Source of the DNA: Buddleja alternifolia
Lineage: Eukaryota > Streptophyta > Magnoliopsida > Lamiales > Scrophulariaceae
Reading direction: 5' to 3'
Length of the DNA: 64,000 nucleotides
Assembly (NCBI GenBank): GCA_019426215.1
Contig: CM033391.1
Location: forward strand, 11,458,708 to 11,522,707
Below the pieces are notes generated by a model, which saw nothing but the letters and a program-made list of their open reading frames with translations, was not told where the DNA came from and searched no databases. Within the stretch, counting starts at the first letter, position 1, and each line of letters opens with the position of its first letter. Position numbers and translations under genes: made by a program. Shown piece after piece: positions 25,001-34,382 of the stretch.

Positions 25001-25991
25001 ACCTGCTCCTGAGCGCTTATTAGAATTACCTCAAGCGCCTCATTCCCCCAGTCCAACTGAATCCGACTCTACTGCATCCACCGAGTCCAACAATGCCCCA
25101 GCGCTTCGAGGAACAGTATTTGATCCTAATTATCAAGTACCTCTTGAATCTCTCAAACACACATCCCGTTTTAAGCATCACGTTAGCACTGCGGGTCCCG
25201 ACGCTCAACCGTCCATGACTGAATGCCTCACTCAAATACAGCAACTATCTACAGCTACTCAGGCAAGTCATGTGGCTTTAACAAATGATCTAAACCACCG
25301 TTTCACGGCTCTTGAGACCTCTCTTTCAGACGCTCATCACGCTCAACTACTGGTCATGAAAGAACACTTCGACCAGCGTCTGACCACTCTTGAAGCCTCT
25401 GTCGCTCAAATTGCTACTCAAGTCAGTCTTCTTACTCAGCATTTCATACAGACTGATGATGGCAATAAGGGGGAAAAGAAGGGAGAAAAGAGGAAATCTT
25501 CAACATCTAAAGATCAAAAAGATCCTCCTCCACCATCCAAGCGTCAACATATTGATACTTCCCTCACACTAAGTACAGAGCCAAGGTATCCCTATCCTTC
25601 TTGGGTACCTACCTCGGTGGGAGCGTCCAATAAAAAGGAAACCCCAAGAGTGCTCTATCCAAATCTTCCATTACCTTCAGGAGCACTGCTTGAACAATTT
25701 GATATTCCTCTTCTCAGAGCGTCAATTCCAGAACCATCTGATCCAGCAGTCTTAGCCTTAGAGCGAAAAATGTCTGACTTTGACCAAACCTTTAGAATTT
25801 GCTTACGATACATAGGCATCAGTCCAGAGGAATGGGATAAGCAGCTCATTACCTTCAAGGCACGACAAGTACAAGAAAACAAACATATAATCAGTAAAGA
25901 TCATGCATCGATGATGACGCTAGAAGATCAGATAACTGAAGCAATCCGTGCTGAAATGACTAAGAGATACAAGATCAAATCACGATCTTGA
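22067..25991 (+). pseudogene. Sirevirus envelope-like region, interrupted
   Basis: Blocks of a very long reading frame lie where SIRE1-type elements carry their envelope-like ORF. The frame runs 22067-22438, stops at TAA (22436-22438), continues in frame to 22831, shifts to a second frame that is open 22776-24317, is stopped by TAA (24315-24317) and TGA (about 24492-24494), then is open again 24588-25991. The middle (YRVLADFCSKNIECRVG onward) looks like the domain databases call putative plant transposon protein. The last block (467 codons) has a coiled coil (about residues 215-295), then a K/E-rich segment. I see no convincing signal peptide or membrane span, so a true envelope role is doubtful. 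Confidence 0.75.
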
Positions 25992-26168
25992 TTTTGTTTA
26001 CTTATGATTCTTTCACTTCAGTTGTAAAATGCTTGTACTAGTAAAGATATATATATAAAATGCATTTTACAGCTGAAACATCTCGTTGAAGCTCAAACTA
26101 ACTTACTAACCTACGCTAACTCATACTTTAGGTATCTAACGCTTGAACTAAATAGGTATTGCCATCAT

Positions 26169-26183
26169 CAAAAAGGGGGAAAT
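26169..26183 (+). other. 3' polypurine tract of Sirevirus B
   Basis: AAAAAGGGGGAAAT directly precedes the TGTTAAG start of the 3' LTR. This is the expected plus-strand primer position. Confidence 0.88.
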
Positions 26184-27983
26184 TGTTAAGAATTTCATGT
26201 TAGATGTTTTGATGATGACAAATAGGACTTCATGTTAGACCCCAAGAAATGTAAAGTATAAAAGCTTTCATAGAACAAATATGTAAGCGCCTGAAAGCTC
26301 GTGTTCTTTCACTAGACTTGTATTTTTATAGAGTTTAGACTAAGAATGTGATACTAAATCACTAGAAGAATTCTGCGTGAGTCTACCAAGTGATGAAGTT
26401 GAAGATCAAGCGTCTGAAGAAACAGTAAAGATAAAGATTAGTCTCAAGCGTCCATCAAACGCTAAACGACTATCCCGGGTTACGAACTCAGCGCTCAAGA
26501 TTTGACATGGACTTTAGACCAAGTACTTAACACTAAGTCAATGATAGAATTCTGAGTGAGTCTATCAAAGATAAAGTGAAAGGACGAGCGTCTAAAAGAT
26601 CGGGCAAAAGATTGTGATCTCTTCAAGCGTCTGATTAACAAAGAAGACTACTTTCAAGAAGCCTAAAACTCCAAAGGCTCAAACGCCTAGTTCTCTAAGC
26701 GTAACCTGAAGATTCAAACCCAAGTTATCAAAGATGCATGAATCAACGGAAATTATTCCCAAACGGAAATAAAACAAGATGCATCAAAAGTCGGATAAGT
26801 GCGATTAAAATATAAGCACAACAACTTATGGGCAAACCATATCTTTGACCTAGACTGTCAGATTTATGAAACCAAGACCATGCCTAACCAATTAAATATA
26901 CCCAAAGTTAGGATTGTCAGAATTCATGGAATGTTTAGGGAAACGAGACTCCAACCGTGTCCAACGGACAAAATCTCATAACCATCTATAAATAACCTTT
27001 TCAGCAAAAGGGACAATAGGAATAGACATAGAAAAACATCTGGACGTAAAAATAAAAAAAAGAGGGTCCAAAACGTTGCTGAATTGTTTTAAAAAGAGCT
27101 TATACACTCCAGAGCCGAAATCCTTTTAAGCTTTCTCAAATACATTCCTAGACAGTCACCCATATCTCAAATCTTTTTTAAGAAGAACCTACACTACCAT
27201 TGAGATATCTCCAAGTTGTTTGAACTTTCCAAAAACAAACAAACCCGTGACCAAAACCATCAACACCTTTCATCTGAGTGAGAAAGCTGGTTGACTTACA
27301 AGCAATATTTTTGTGTAAAACAAGCTTGTTGAAGTTGATCTCTATTGGAGCTGAAATCTGTGTGACCAAGGAGTTCCGAGATCAAGGGTAACTTGCACCA
27401 TTTCTGAGTGAAAGAAGCAAGGGGATAGAAGGTCTTTAGTGGAGCTGAAATCTGTGTGACCAAGGAGTTCCGAGATCATATCCAATCTCCCTCTATCTTA
27501 TAGAAGTCTCTGTGTGACTCTTCGATAATCATCATAGTGGAAAACCTCCCTGATAAAAGGAGAAAAAGGACGTAGCTGGGATTACATCACCCAGTGAACC
27601 TTACAAATATCTTGTGTCATTTACCTCTTTAAGCATTCATTGTTTTACTGCTTTACTATTCATATTGCATACATTCTGATAAAGTTTTAAAACAACTAAG
27701 CGACTACTTTCGATTAACAAACTGAACGCTAAGCTATAAAATACTTCCGCTGTGCTAACCCTGATTTAGTGACTAAACTCTACCCTACTTTGGTAAGCGT
27801 TGAAATCACCGAGTCTAAGTTAACGTTTCTCAAGCGCCACATCCAGCGCTTAAAGTTTTCCGAGCGTTCAAATACCTCAAAGTGATACGAACTTTTAAAA
27901 GTCGAAAAAGACTTCAGGGTCTATTCAACGCCCCCCCCCCCCCCTCCCTTCTAGACCCTTTCGTATACCACTTGGGACCAACA
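26184..27983 (+). repeat. 3' LTR of Sirevirus B
   Basis: It is 1800 bp with TG...CA ends. It is nearly identical to 13584-15371; the 12-bp length difference comes from an expanded C run at about 27930-27944 where the 5' LTR has a short one. I counted about a dozen substitutions by eye. It is followed by the target duplication AAGAG. Confidence 0.95.
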
Positions 27984-28217
27984 AAGAGATTAAGTAATTG
28001 ACTCTTCCAGTGTCTCCTCTTTTCCATAAAAGGTGGAAAGTCTATCTTCAAATCTCATAGACTTATTTGTTCAACACATTTAAATGTCATTAGATTTATA
28101 TGAACAAAATCAAAACCTTTATTCTATGGATAAAAAAGATAAAATGTTTGTACAAATAACTTATCAAAGCCCTACTCGATCTAATTCCTCATAGGTATTG
28201 AGGTTATACATCTAACA
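27984..28217 (-). repeat. 3' LTR of copia element D, right segment
   Basis: This is the first part of the D LTR (minus strand, starting TGTTAGATG at 28217). It is preceded on the minus strand by a polypurine tract GTGGGAGAT at 28226-28218 and by the end of pol. Its first five plus-strand bases, AAGAG, are the target duplication of Sirevirus B. Confidence 0.75.
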
Positions 28218-28232
28218 ATCTCCCACTTGCAC

Positions 28233-28316
28233 TCAACGCCAATTGCTATGGTATTTGAGGCCCATCTTCTCAAGATGTTTATCTTGCACTGCCTATGATG
28301 TCATAGATCGTAAAGG
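28233..28316 (-). pseudogene. C-terminal end of copia D pol
   Basis: The minus strand reads KHLEKMGLKYHSNWR followed by a stop at 28233-28235. This resembles the conserved pol C-terminus of copia elements, just ahead of the polypurine tract. A stop codon and unrelated sequence appear about 25 codons upstream, and past about 28316 the sequence is MuDR-like transposase. The rest of element D is missing. Confidence 0.65.
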
Positions 28317-29285
28317 TAATATTTTTCAACCAATGAAGACGACCTAATGTTTAATTTACTGCATAGCTTTACCGGACCCGATTTGTCGGCGTGTTTTAAC
28401 TTGGCCATGTTTTTGCATCCAAGAAAAAACTGCTATGTTGTGATGTTGGGATTTTATGGCCCATTCATTGTACATGGCATATGCATATGTCGTCATAGGT
28501 TGTTCCCTCATTGCCAAAGCCATTTCTACTCGATTAGAAAAATATTCTACAGTACGATAGAATGTGCACTTAACAATAGCTTGTGGTGGAAGATGTCGCG
28601 TACCTTTCAACACATTATTTAAGCTTTCTCCCATGTTCGTCGTCATAATGCCTTCGTGCATCCCTCCATCATATGTTAGTGTCCACTTTTCTTGTGGGAT
28701 GCCTTTCAAATAATTGAACGTAGCCACATCCTTTTTACCAATAGCTTCCATTGCATTGTTAAATTTTCGGATGTTATGTGTCATACCTGCCTCATAACGT
28801 AGTTCCTTCACAAATTTATTTTTAAATTAACTGTTAAAGTTTGGAGTCACATGTCGCAGGCAAAATCTATGAGCTCCAAGAGGAGGGGGAAACGCGGGCA
28901 GATACTGAGTAGCATTTAATAAGCCATTGTGACGATCAGAAATAAGGCAAACACCTTCCCCACTAGGAACAAAATATTTTCTTACCAAATTCAGAAACCA
29001 TAACCAAGACTCATTTGATTCATTGTCAATAATTGCAAATGCAAGAGGCAAAACATTCTGATTTCCATCCATTGTTGATGCGATCAACAACTTAGCCTTG
29101 TGGTGTGCGTACACATGAGTCCCATCAATACATATGACTCTGCAACAATGCCGGAATCCATCTATACATGGCTTGAATGCCCAAAACAGAAATTTCAGCA
29201 CTTTTGAATTTTGATTGGGTTTTTTGTGTTGCCATTCAACAACCGTGCCCGGATTCCACTTCTGGATAGCTCCCAGAAACCCGGG

Positions 29286-30083
29286 CAACCATGCAACGGA
29301 ATTCTCCCAAGTTCTGTATACAATCTCGTTTGCACGTCGCAAACTGTACCAAGCCTTCCCATATGTAATATCGTAACCCCATTTTTTCTTCACCATCAGT
29401 ACAATTAGCTTGATCTTATATGACGGTTCCTTCTGAACTTCTTCAATAAGTTCATGTGCGATCATGTTTATGTCCAAGCTACCATGGTTATCGGACACAT
29501 CCTCGAAGAGACAATCGTGTGGCCCTTCATACCTTGTAATTTTCCAAAAACCATGTTTTTTACTTAAACCTCCCCCGCAATTTAAAAGGGTAACTGTTTT
29601 TGCATTTCACAGCATACATTGTCGTGTTACTAATTGTCAACGTAAACTAGCGTCGTGCATGCTGCACATGGTAGTTTTTCACCGCAACCATGCAACGGAA
29701 TTCTCCCAAGTTCTGTATACAATCTCGTTTGCACGTCGCAAACTGTACCAAGCCTTCCCATATGTAATATCGTAACCCCATTTTTTCTCCACCATCAGTA
29801 CAATTAGCTTGATCTTATATGACGGTTCCTTCTGAACTTCTTCAATAAGTTCATGTGCGATCATGTTTATGTCCAAGCTACCATGGTTATCGGACACATC
29901 CTCGAAGAGACAATCGTGTGGCCCTTCATACCTTGTAATTTTCCAAACACCATGTTTTTTACTTAAACCTCCCCCGCAATTTAAAAGGGTAACTGATTTT
30001 ACATTTCACAGCATACATTGTCGTGTTACTAATTTTCAACGTAAACTAGCGTCGTGCATGCTGCACATGGTAGTTTTTCACCG
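29286..30083. repeat. 399-bp tandem duplication in the transposase gene
   Basis: Bases 29286-29684 and 29685-30083 are almost identical (single-base differences such as TTCTTCACC against TTCTCCACC). Each copy carries the 5' part of the catalytic exon beginning MSDNHGSLDINMIAHE on the minus strand. The outer copy (29679-29897) therefore repeats the first 70 codons and then breaks off. Confidence 0.92.
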
Positions 30084-30126
30084 CTCTTTGGAAGCTGACT
30101 TTGTTGTAAAAAACCAGGACCAAACC

Positions 30127-30310
30127 AAGATTACCTTTCGTAGAATCATAAATTTGACTTCTTCTCACACTTACACTAGGTCGATCAAATTAATCTCCTT
30201 CTACTTCTGGGTATGTGGAAGATTACCTTTCGTAGAATCATAAATTTGACTTCTTCTCACACTTACACTAGGTCGATCGAATTAATCTCCTTCTACTTCT
30301 GGGTATGTGG
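30127..30310. repeat. 92-bp tandem duplication
   Basis: 30127-30218 and 30219-30310 repeat each other, starting AAGATTACCTTTCGTAGAAT in both, with one visible difference. It lies between exon 3 and the catalytic exon of the transposase pseudogene. Confidence 0.92.
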
Positions 30311-31439
30311 TGGAGTAGAATGGGAGCACTTCATGAAGTCTTGTTTCGGTAATTGTGGGAGGAACATTTTCATTAACTGGTACATTACTCCCAGCATCTT
30401 CATCCTCATCCATTGAAACATTATTGACGTGTTCACCCATTTCGATGTCTGTATGATCATGGATTGAACATGGAGACTGAACACTATCATTGTCATTCCC
30501 AATATCATCATTCCCAACGTCTGCAAAATCACTCGACCCAAAATTGGGATGCTCAAAGCCATGATAACTTTGTGTAGACGAACCTAAGAATAAGATAAAT
30601 ATGACGACATAATGACATAATGTATAATAATAACAATACAAATCAAAGTAATACAACAATTAAAAAACTTGATAGAAAATGAAATTACCTGCTTGCACAT
30701 CAGAAATTTCAAAATTCCCTAAATCAGGATTTTCCAAAGGGAATTTTGTGCAGTTTCAAAACGCCCATGTGAATGACCCGATGTAGAAACACCTAAAAAA
30801 TTAAATTATTTTATAATTTCTGCAAAGATAAGAAAAATAGTCTACACTAAGTACGAAATTTGTTAGAAAATATGAGAATACAATGTAAATCTAAGAATAA
30901 CATTACCTTGATGTAAATCTTGAATTGGAAAACTCCCCCAACCACGTGGAAAAACATTGTGATACTCTTGATGTTCCAACACATGTGGTTGTGACTGCGT
31001 ATTTAAATCTAGTAATGTGGATTGTGTATGATACTGCGTGAATTGTTTTGGCGTTAATGATGTGTACTGACCTTGAGGTTGAATTGGTTCTTTCTCAATA
31101 TAAAGGTGCACTGTGTTCTGCCCAACATCAGGATCCAAAAAAAATACTAAAGACTCATCGTCTTTCATCTCTATTGTGCTCCGCACCCGGTCATTTCCAT
31201 TTTCATATGAATATTTAATAAATACTTTCAACGAGAACTGACTCTTATCAATACTTGTTCTCACATATAACTTCTTCAACAAATCAACAAATTTGATCAT
31301 ACAACGTATTCTCATGTTAGTGCTTGCACGAGTGCTATACCTCACCGAATTTGACTCTTCAATTATTTGGCCATCCGTGTACATAAAAACATCTACTGTG
31401 TTCGACCTCGACATTTTCTATATAATGTAAATCATTATT

Positions 31440-32030
31440 TAATAGTGTGTAAACATAAATTGTATTCAACATGATATAACTAACTAACAATTATATCAAA
31501 GTTCAAACCATAAATGCTAAATTCGATATTATACATACAAAAAATTCAAAATTATACATACAAATTATACCTAAACATCTGAAATTATACCTAAAATTTA
31601 TATCAAAGTTCAAACCAAAACATACCTAAACACTAAATTCGATATTATACATACAAGATATAACTAAAAATTCAAATTATACGTAGAAATTATACTTAAA
31701 CATCCGAAATTATACCAAAAAATTATATCAAAGTTGAATCCATAAACATTAAATTCAAAATTATACCCAATGATTATATCAAAGTTCAAACCATAAACAC
31801 TAAATTCAAAATTATACCCTAAAAATTGAACTAATTTAAACTCTAATTTGATTCGAATTAACATAAATTCTACAATGTAATTTACAAATGAATTTAATAA
31901 AACAAAAAGTATATGAAATTAAAATATTACCTTAAATTCGTAAATTTGGGAAAATTTGGAGAGGATTTTTGAAGGAAGGATTTGTAGTGTCATAAAAAAA
32001 ATCCAAAGTTAATTGAAGTTTGTTGCCCCA
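31440..32030. other. AT-rich 5' region of the MULE
   Basis: Upstream of the transposase start there is AT-rich sequence with repeated short units (ATTATACATACAAA, TTATATCAAAGTTCAAACCA) between about 31480 and 31830, giving a loosely tandem structure. No gene is seen. Confidence 0.55.
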
Positions 32031-32037
32031 TTTTTTG

Positions 32038-32119
32038 CCCATTCCGCGCCCGGGCAGAGCGGAATGGGCAACGGTCAATTGACCGCTATCCATTCCACTC
32101 TGCCAGGGCGCGGAATGGG
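32038..32119. repeat. 82-bp near-perfect palindrome
   Basis: The arms 32038-32067 and 32090-32119 are inverted copies (CCCATTCCGCGCCC...), and the centre (CGGTCAATTGACCG) is itself palindromic. Only a few bases fail to pair. It is GC-rich in AT-rich surroundings. A related palindrome follows at 32150-32208. Their position beyond the 5' end of the transposase gene suggests part of a MULE terminal region. Confidence 0.85.
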
Positions 32120-32149
32120 TTTTTTATTCAAAAAAAAAAAAATTCTGCC

Positions 32150-32208
32150 CATTCCGCGCTCGGGTAGCGCAGAATCAACCCGATTCCATGCTACCCGAGT
32201 GCTGAATG
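32150..32208. repeat. Second palindrome, related to the first
   Basis: The arm 32150-32176 (CATTCCGCGCTCGGGTAG...) pairs with 32181-32208 (...CTACCCGAGTGCTGAATG), about 23 of 27 positions. The arm sequence resembles the arm of the 32038-32119 palindrome. Confidence 0.8.
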
Positions 32209-32219
32209 TGCTATTTTCT

Positions 32220-32644
32220 AATATACATTTAAACTTGTACTATTTAAATAATTTTTATTTATTTTGTATTATTTATTTAAATTTCCCATTATGTGTATTA
32301 CTTTTCACATTTATTTTTGGTTTTTCAATTGTTATTTTGGGATTGGAGCACTTGGAAAAAAATTGTATTGTGGCCTCACATGTATCAAATAAGTCCTATG
32401 TTAATACGCCCAAGGTCTATGTGTTCAAAATTGGCCGGAAATTGAAAAACTCACGAATTGAATTGGCCATGTGCAGGACACACCATCAATTCGGGCCAAA
32501 TTAGGGCTTTAATGCCAAATTTGTCCTTAATTCGCGAGTTTTTAATAGATATAGGACCAATTTTACTAACTCAAATATTACGAGATCAATTTTGCCAACC
32601 CCTACAGTTACAGGATTAATTTTGTATTTTTCTCGTGCAAATAA
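32220..32644. other. Unassigned intergenic sequence
   Basis: AT-rich to about 32340, then a moderately GC-containing stretch (about 32340-32620). No coding or repeat signal I can name. Confidence 0.4.
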
Positions 32645-32647
32645 TAT

Positions 32648-33086
32648 GGCTATGTTTGTTTTTATTTTGGGGTTTTTTTTTGGTGAAAATTTTGGAGAAA
32701 GAGTTTATTGGGAGTTGTATATTTTGATGAAAATGTGTTTGGTTTTGTATTTGATTTTATTTTCAAAAGAAACAAAAGTTACTGTAACAGTCAAATCATG
32801 TAAGTTTTTGTCTATAAAGTTGTGTTTATAATTAGTTAATGATTGAAAAATATAATATATTATAAGGTTTAAATGATTGTAATATTATGGTTATATATAT
32901 ATAGTTGATGTAATTAGTAGACACAAATAGGAAGACAATAGCCGACAAATTCTTTGACCAAAAAAGTCCTTTTTGGTCAAAAAAAACATAAAGCAAACAA
33001 GTTTTAGCCAAAAAAACTATAAAGCAAACAAGTTTTGGCCAAAAATTTTGGCCGAAATTTGTTTGAAAACAGAAACAAACATAGCC
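32648..33086. mobile_element. PIF/Harbinger-like MITE, 439 bp
   Basis: Inverted ends GGCTATGTTTGTTTTT and AAACAAACATAGCC are flanked by TAT on both sides (32645-32647, 33087-33089). It shares its terminus with 6274-7972 and 59294-59837. It has no reading frame for a transposase. The duplication TAT departs slightly from the usual TAA/TTA. Confidence 0.65.
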
Positions 33087-33089
33087 TAT

Positions 33090-33453
33090 AGTTTTGATTA
33101 TATCTGCATGCCAGGCGAGTGTGGCAAATTAATCCACGAGGTATCATGGGGTAGCTCTCCCACCAAACGCTCTTTGGAAAGTATATATTTATTTATTCTT
33201 ACCTACTATTCGCTAAAAAACATTAAAAAAGAAAAAATGAAGAAAAGAAGAAGAAATATTCAATTGATCATTTTCCCCGTTAATCTAGACTTCTAGTAAC
33301 TACATCTGTTTGCCATATACATACGGGACACTAAACACACAGGCATTAATATCCTCACATCAACCAGTTCATATATTATCGCCAGTTAACCATTGATAAA
33401 TAGACACAATCCATGATTAATATCTTAAGGTGGATCAATATATATATATATAA
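33090..33453. other. Unassigned intergenic sequence
   Basis: Mixed sequence with an A-rich patch around 33215-33260 and a TA repeat at 33438-33452. Nothing recognisable. Confidence 0.4.
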
Positions 33454-34313
33454 GGGTAAAAATCAATATCCATCCGAACTTTGCGAGTTTTTACACTTTT
33501 TTAAACTAACTTTTTTATCTCATCACGAGTTTTACACATTTCTATATATTAGCATATTCCAGCGGAATTATTCGCTGGAATTTGAGCATGTGGAGTTTAA
33601 ACAAATTTTTTTTTTACACATTTTAATCCAGTTTTTTTTTTTTTTACACTTTTTGATCTCATCCCCCAACATGTGTTGAAATTCCGTCGGAATATGCTAT
33701 CATATAAGAAAGTGTAAAACTCATGTAACCGTAATTGAGATAAAAAAGTTTTTAAAAAAGTTTGTTTAGAAAAGTGTAAAAAAACCCCATATTTCGGTTC
33801 AGTGGCGGATCCAGAAATTTTGTTCAGTGGGGGCACCGGGGATTATACCGAGAGGGGGGAGATTGTTGTAATATAGTTATACAATATGTTAAGGGGGGTG
33901 CGGGGGCTTGCCCCCAGCTGTACGGTACGCTATATTTATGGGGGAAAATATAATAAGGAATTAGGTTCAATTACAACTTTTGACATAATTTATACTCTTA
34001 TACCTCTTTTGTTATAGCCACGATTTTGGATTTTAGGGGGGCGAACTCAAAATAAAGGGAGAAAACGTGATATTTTTCGATCTTGAGGGGGGGTGAAATT
34101 CAAATATAAAAAATTTTGTAAGGCAAAAATATGATTTTTTTTAAATTGAGGGGGGGCATTTAATAATTTGAGTGGGGGCTATAAATTAAAATTTAAAAAA
34201 ATGTATATATTTATAAAAAAAAAATTGAGTGGGGGCACTGCCCCCCCCCCCCCCCCCTCTCCTCCCTTGAAGGGGCTGTAGATCCGCCCCTGTTTCGGTT
34301 GGTCTTTTACCCC
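33454..34313. mobile_element. Inverted-repeat MITE, split by a hAT MITE
   Basis: The left arm (from 33454, GGGTAAAAATC...CCGAA) and the right end (34293-34313, TTTCGGTTGGTCTTTTACCC) are inverted copies. The two arms also match around 33545-33590 and 33675-33720 (AGCATATTCC against GGAATATGCT). The right arm is interrupted at 33800-34292 by the hAT element. The outer target duplication is unclear because of the flanking TA repeat. Confidence 0.65.
33800..34292. mobile_element. hAT-type MITE, 493 bp
   Basis: The ends are CAGTGGCGGATC and GATCCGCCCCTG, imperfect inverted repeats typical of hAT elements. They are flanked by the perfect 8-bp duplication TTTCGGTT (33792-33799, 34293-34300). Inside are G-rich tracts, for example GGGGGGG near 33898, and a C run at 34241-34257. 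There is no transposase. Confidence 0.85.
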
Positions 34314-34382
34314 TAAATATAAGTATAACTAAAATTTACTTTTGTTAAAGAGTTATGTCAATAATCCTTATGAATATATAAT

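Larger units (their letters stand above)
13584..27983 (+). mobile_element. Complete Sirevirus-type Ty1/copia retrotransposon, copy B (14.4 kb)
   Basis: It has two LTRs with TG...CA ends, an initiator-Met primer site, gag, pol in copia order (protease, integrase, RT, RNase H), a long envelope-like region and a polypurine tract. It is flanked by the 5-bp duplication AAGAG (13579-13583 and 27984-27988). It sits inside the LTR of element D. The LTRs differ at only about a dozen sites by eye, so the insertion is recent, yet gag, the gag-pol boundary and the envelope-like frame are broken. Length and layout fit the SIRE1/Maximus group. Confidence 0.95.
28318..31414 (-). pseudogene. MuDR-like (MULE) transposase gene, decayed
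   Basis: Exon 1 (31414 to 30907) encodes the N-terminal domain of MuDR transposases (MSRSNTVDVFMYTDGQI) and ends CAAG|GTAATG. Exon 2 (30792 to 30689) and exon 3 (from 30583) have AG/GT borders; exon 3 is acidic (DVGNDDIGNDNDS). A one-base shift lies in exon 2. The catalytic exon (29498 to 28356) has a DDE transposase core: D in CIDGTH, D in LISDRHNG and E in TTNMGESLNN. An in-frame TAA at 28827-28829 breaks it. The C-terminal SWIM zinc finger is absent because the sequence changes to copia D near 28318. Transposase would bind the terminal repeats and cut the element out; this copy cannot. Confidence 0.85.

Noticed and set aside
12093..28217. Copia D as a simple solo LTR
   Set aside because: A polypurine tract and pol C-terminus follow the LTR start, so at least part of the internal region is present.
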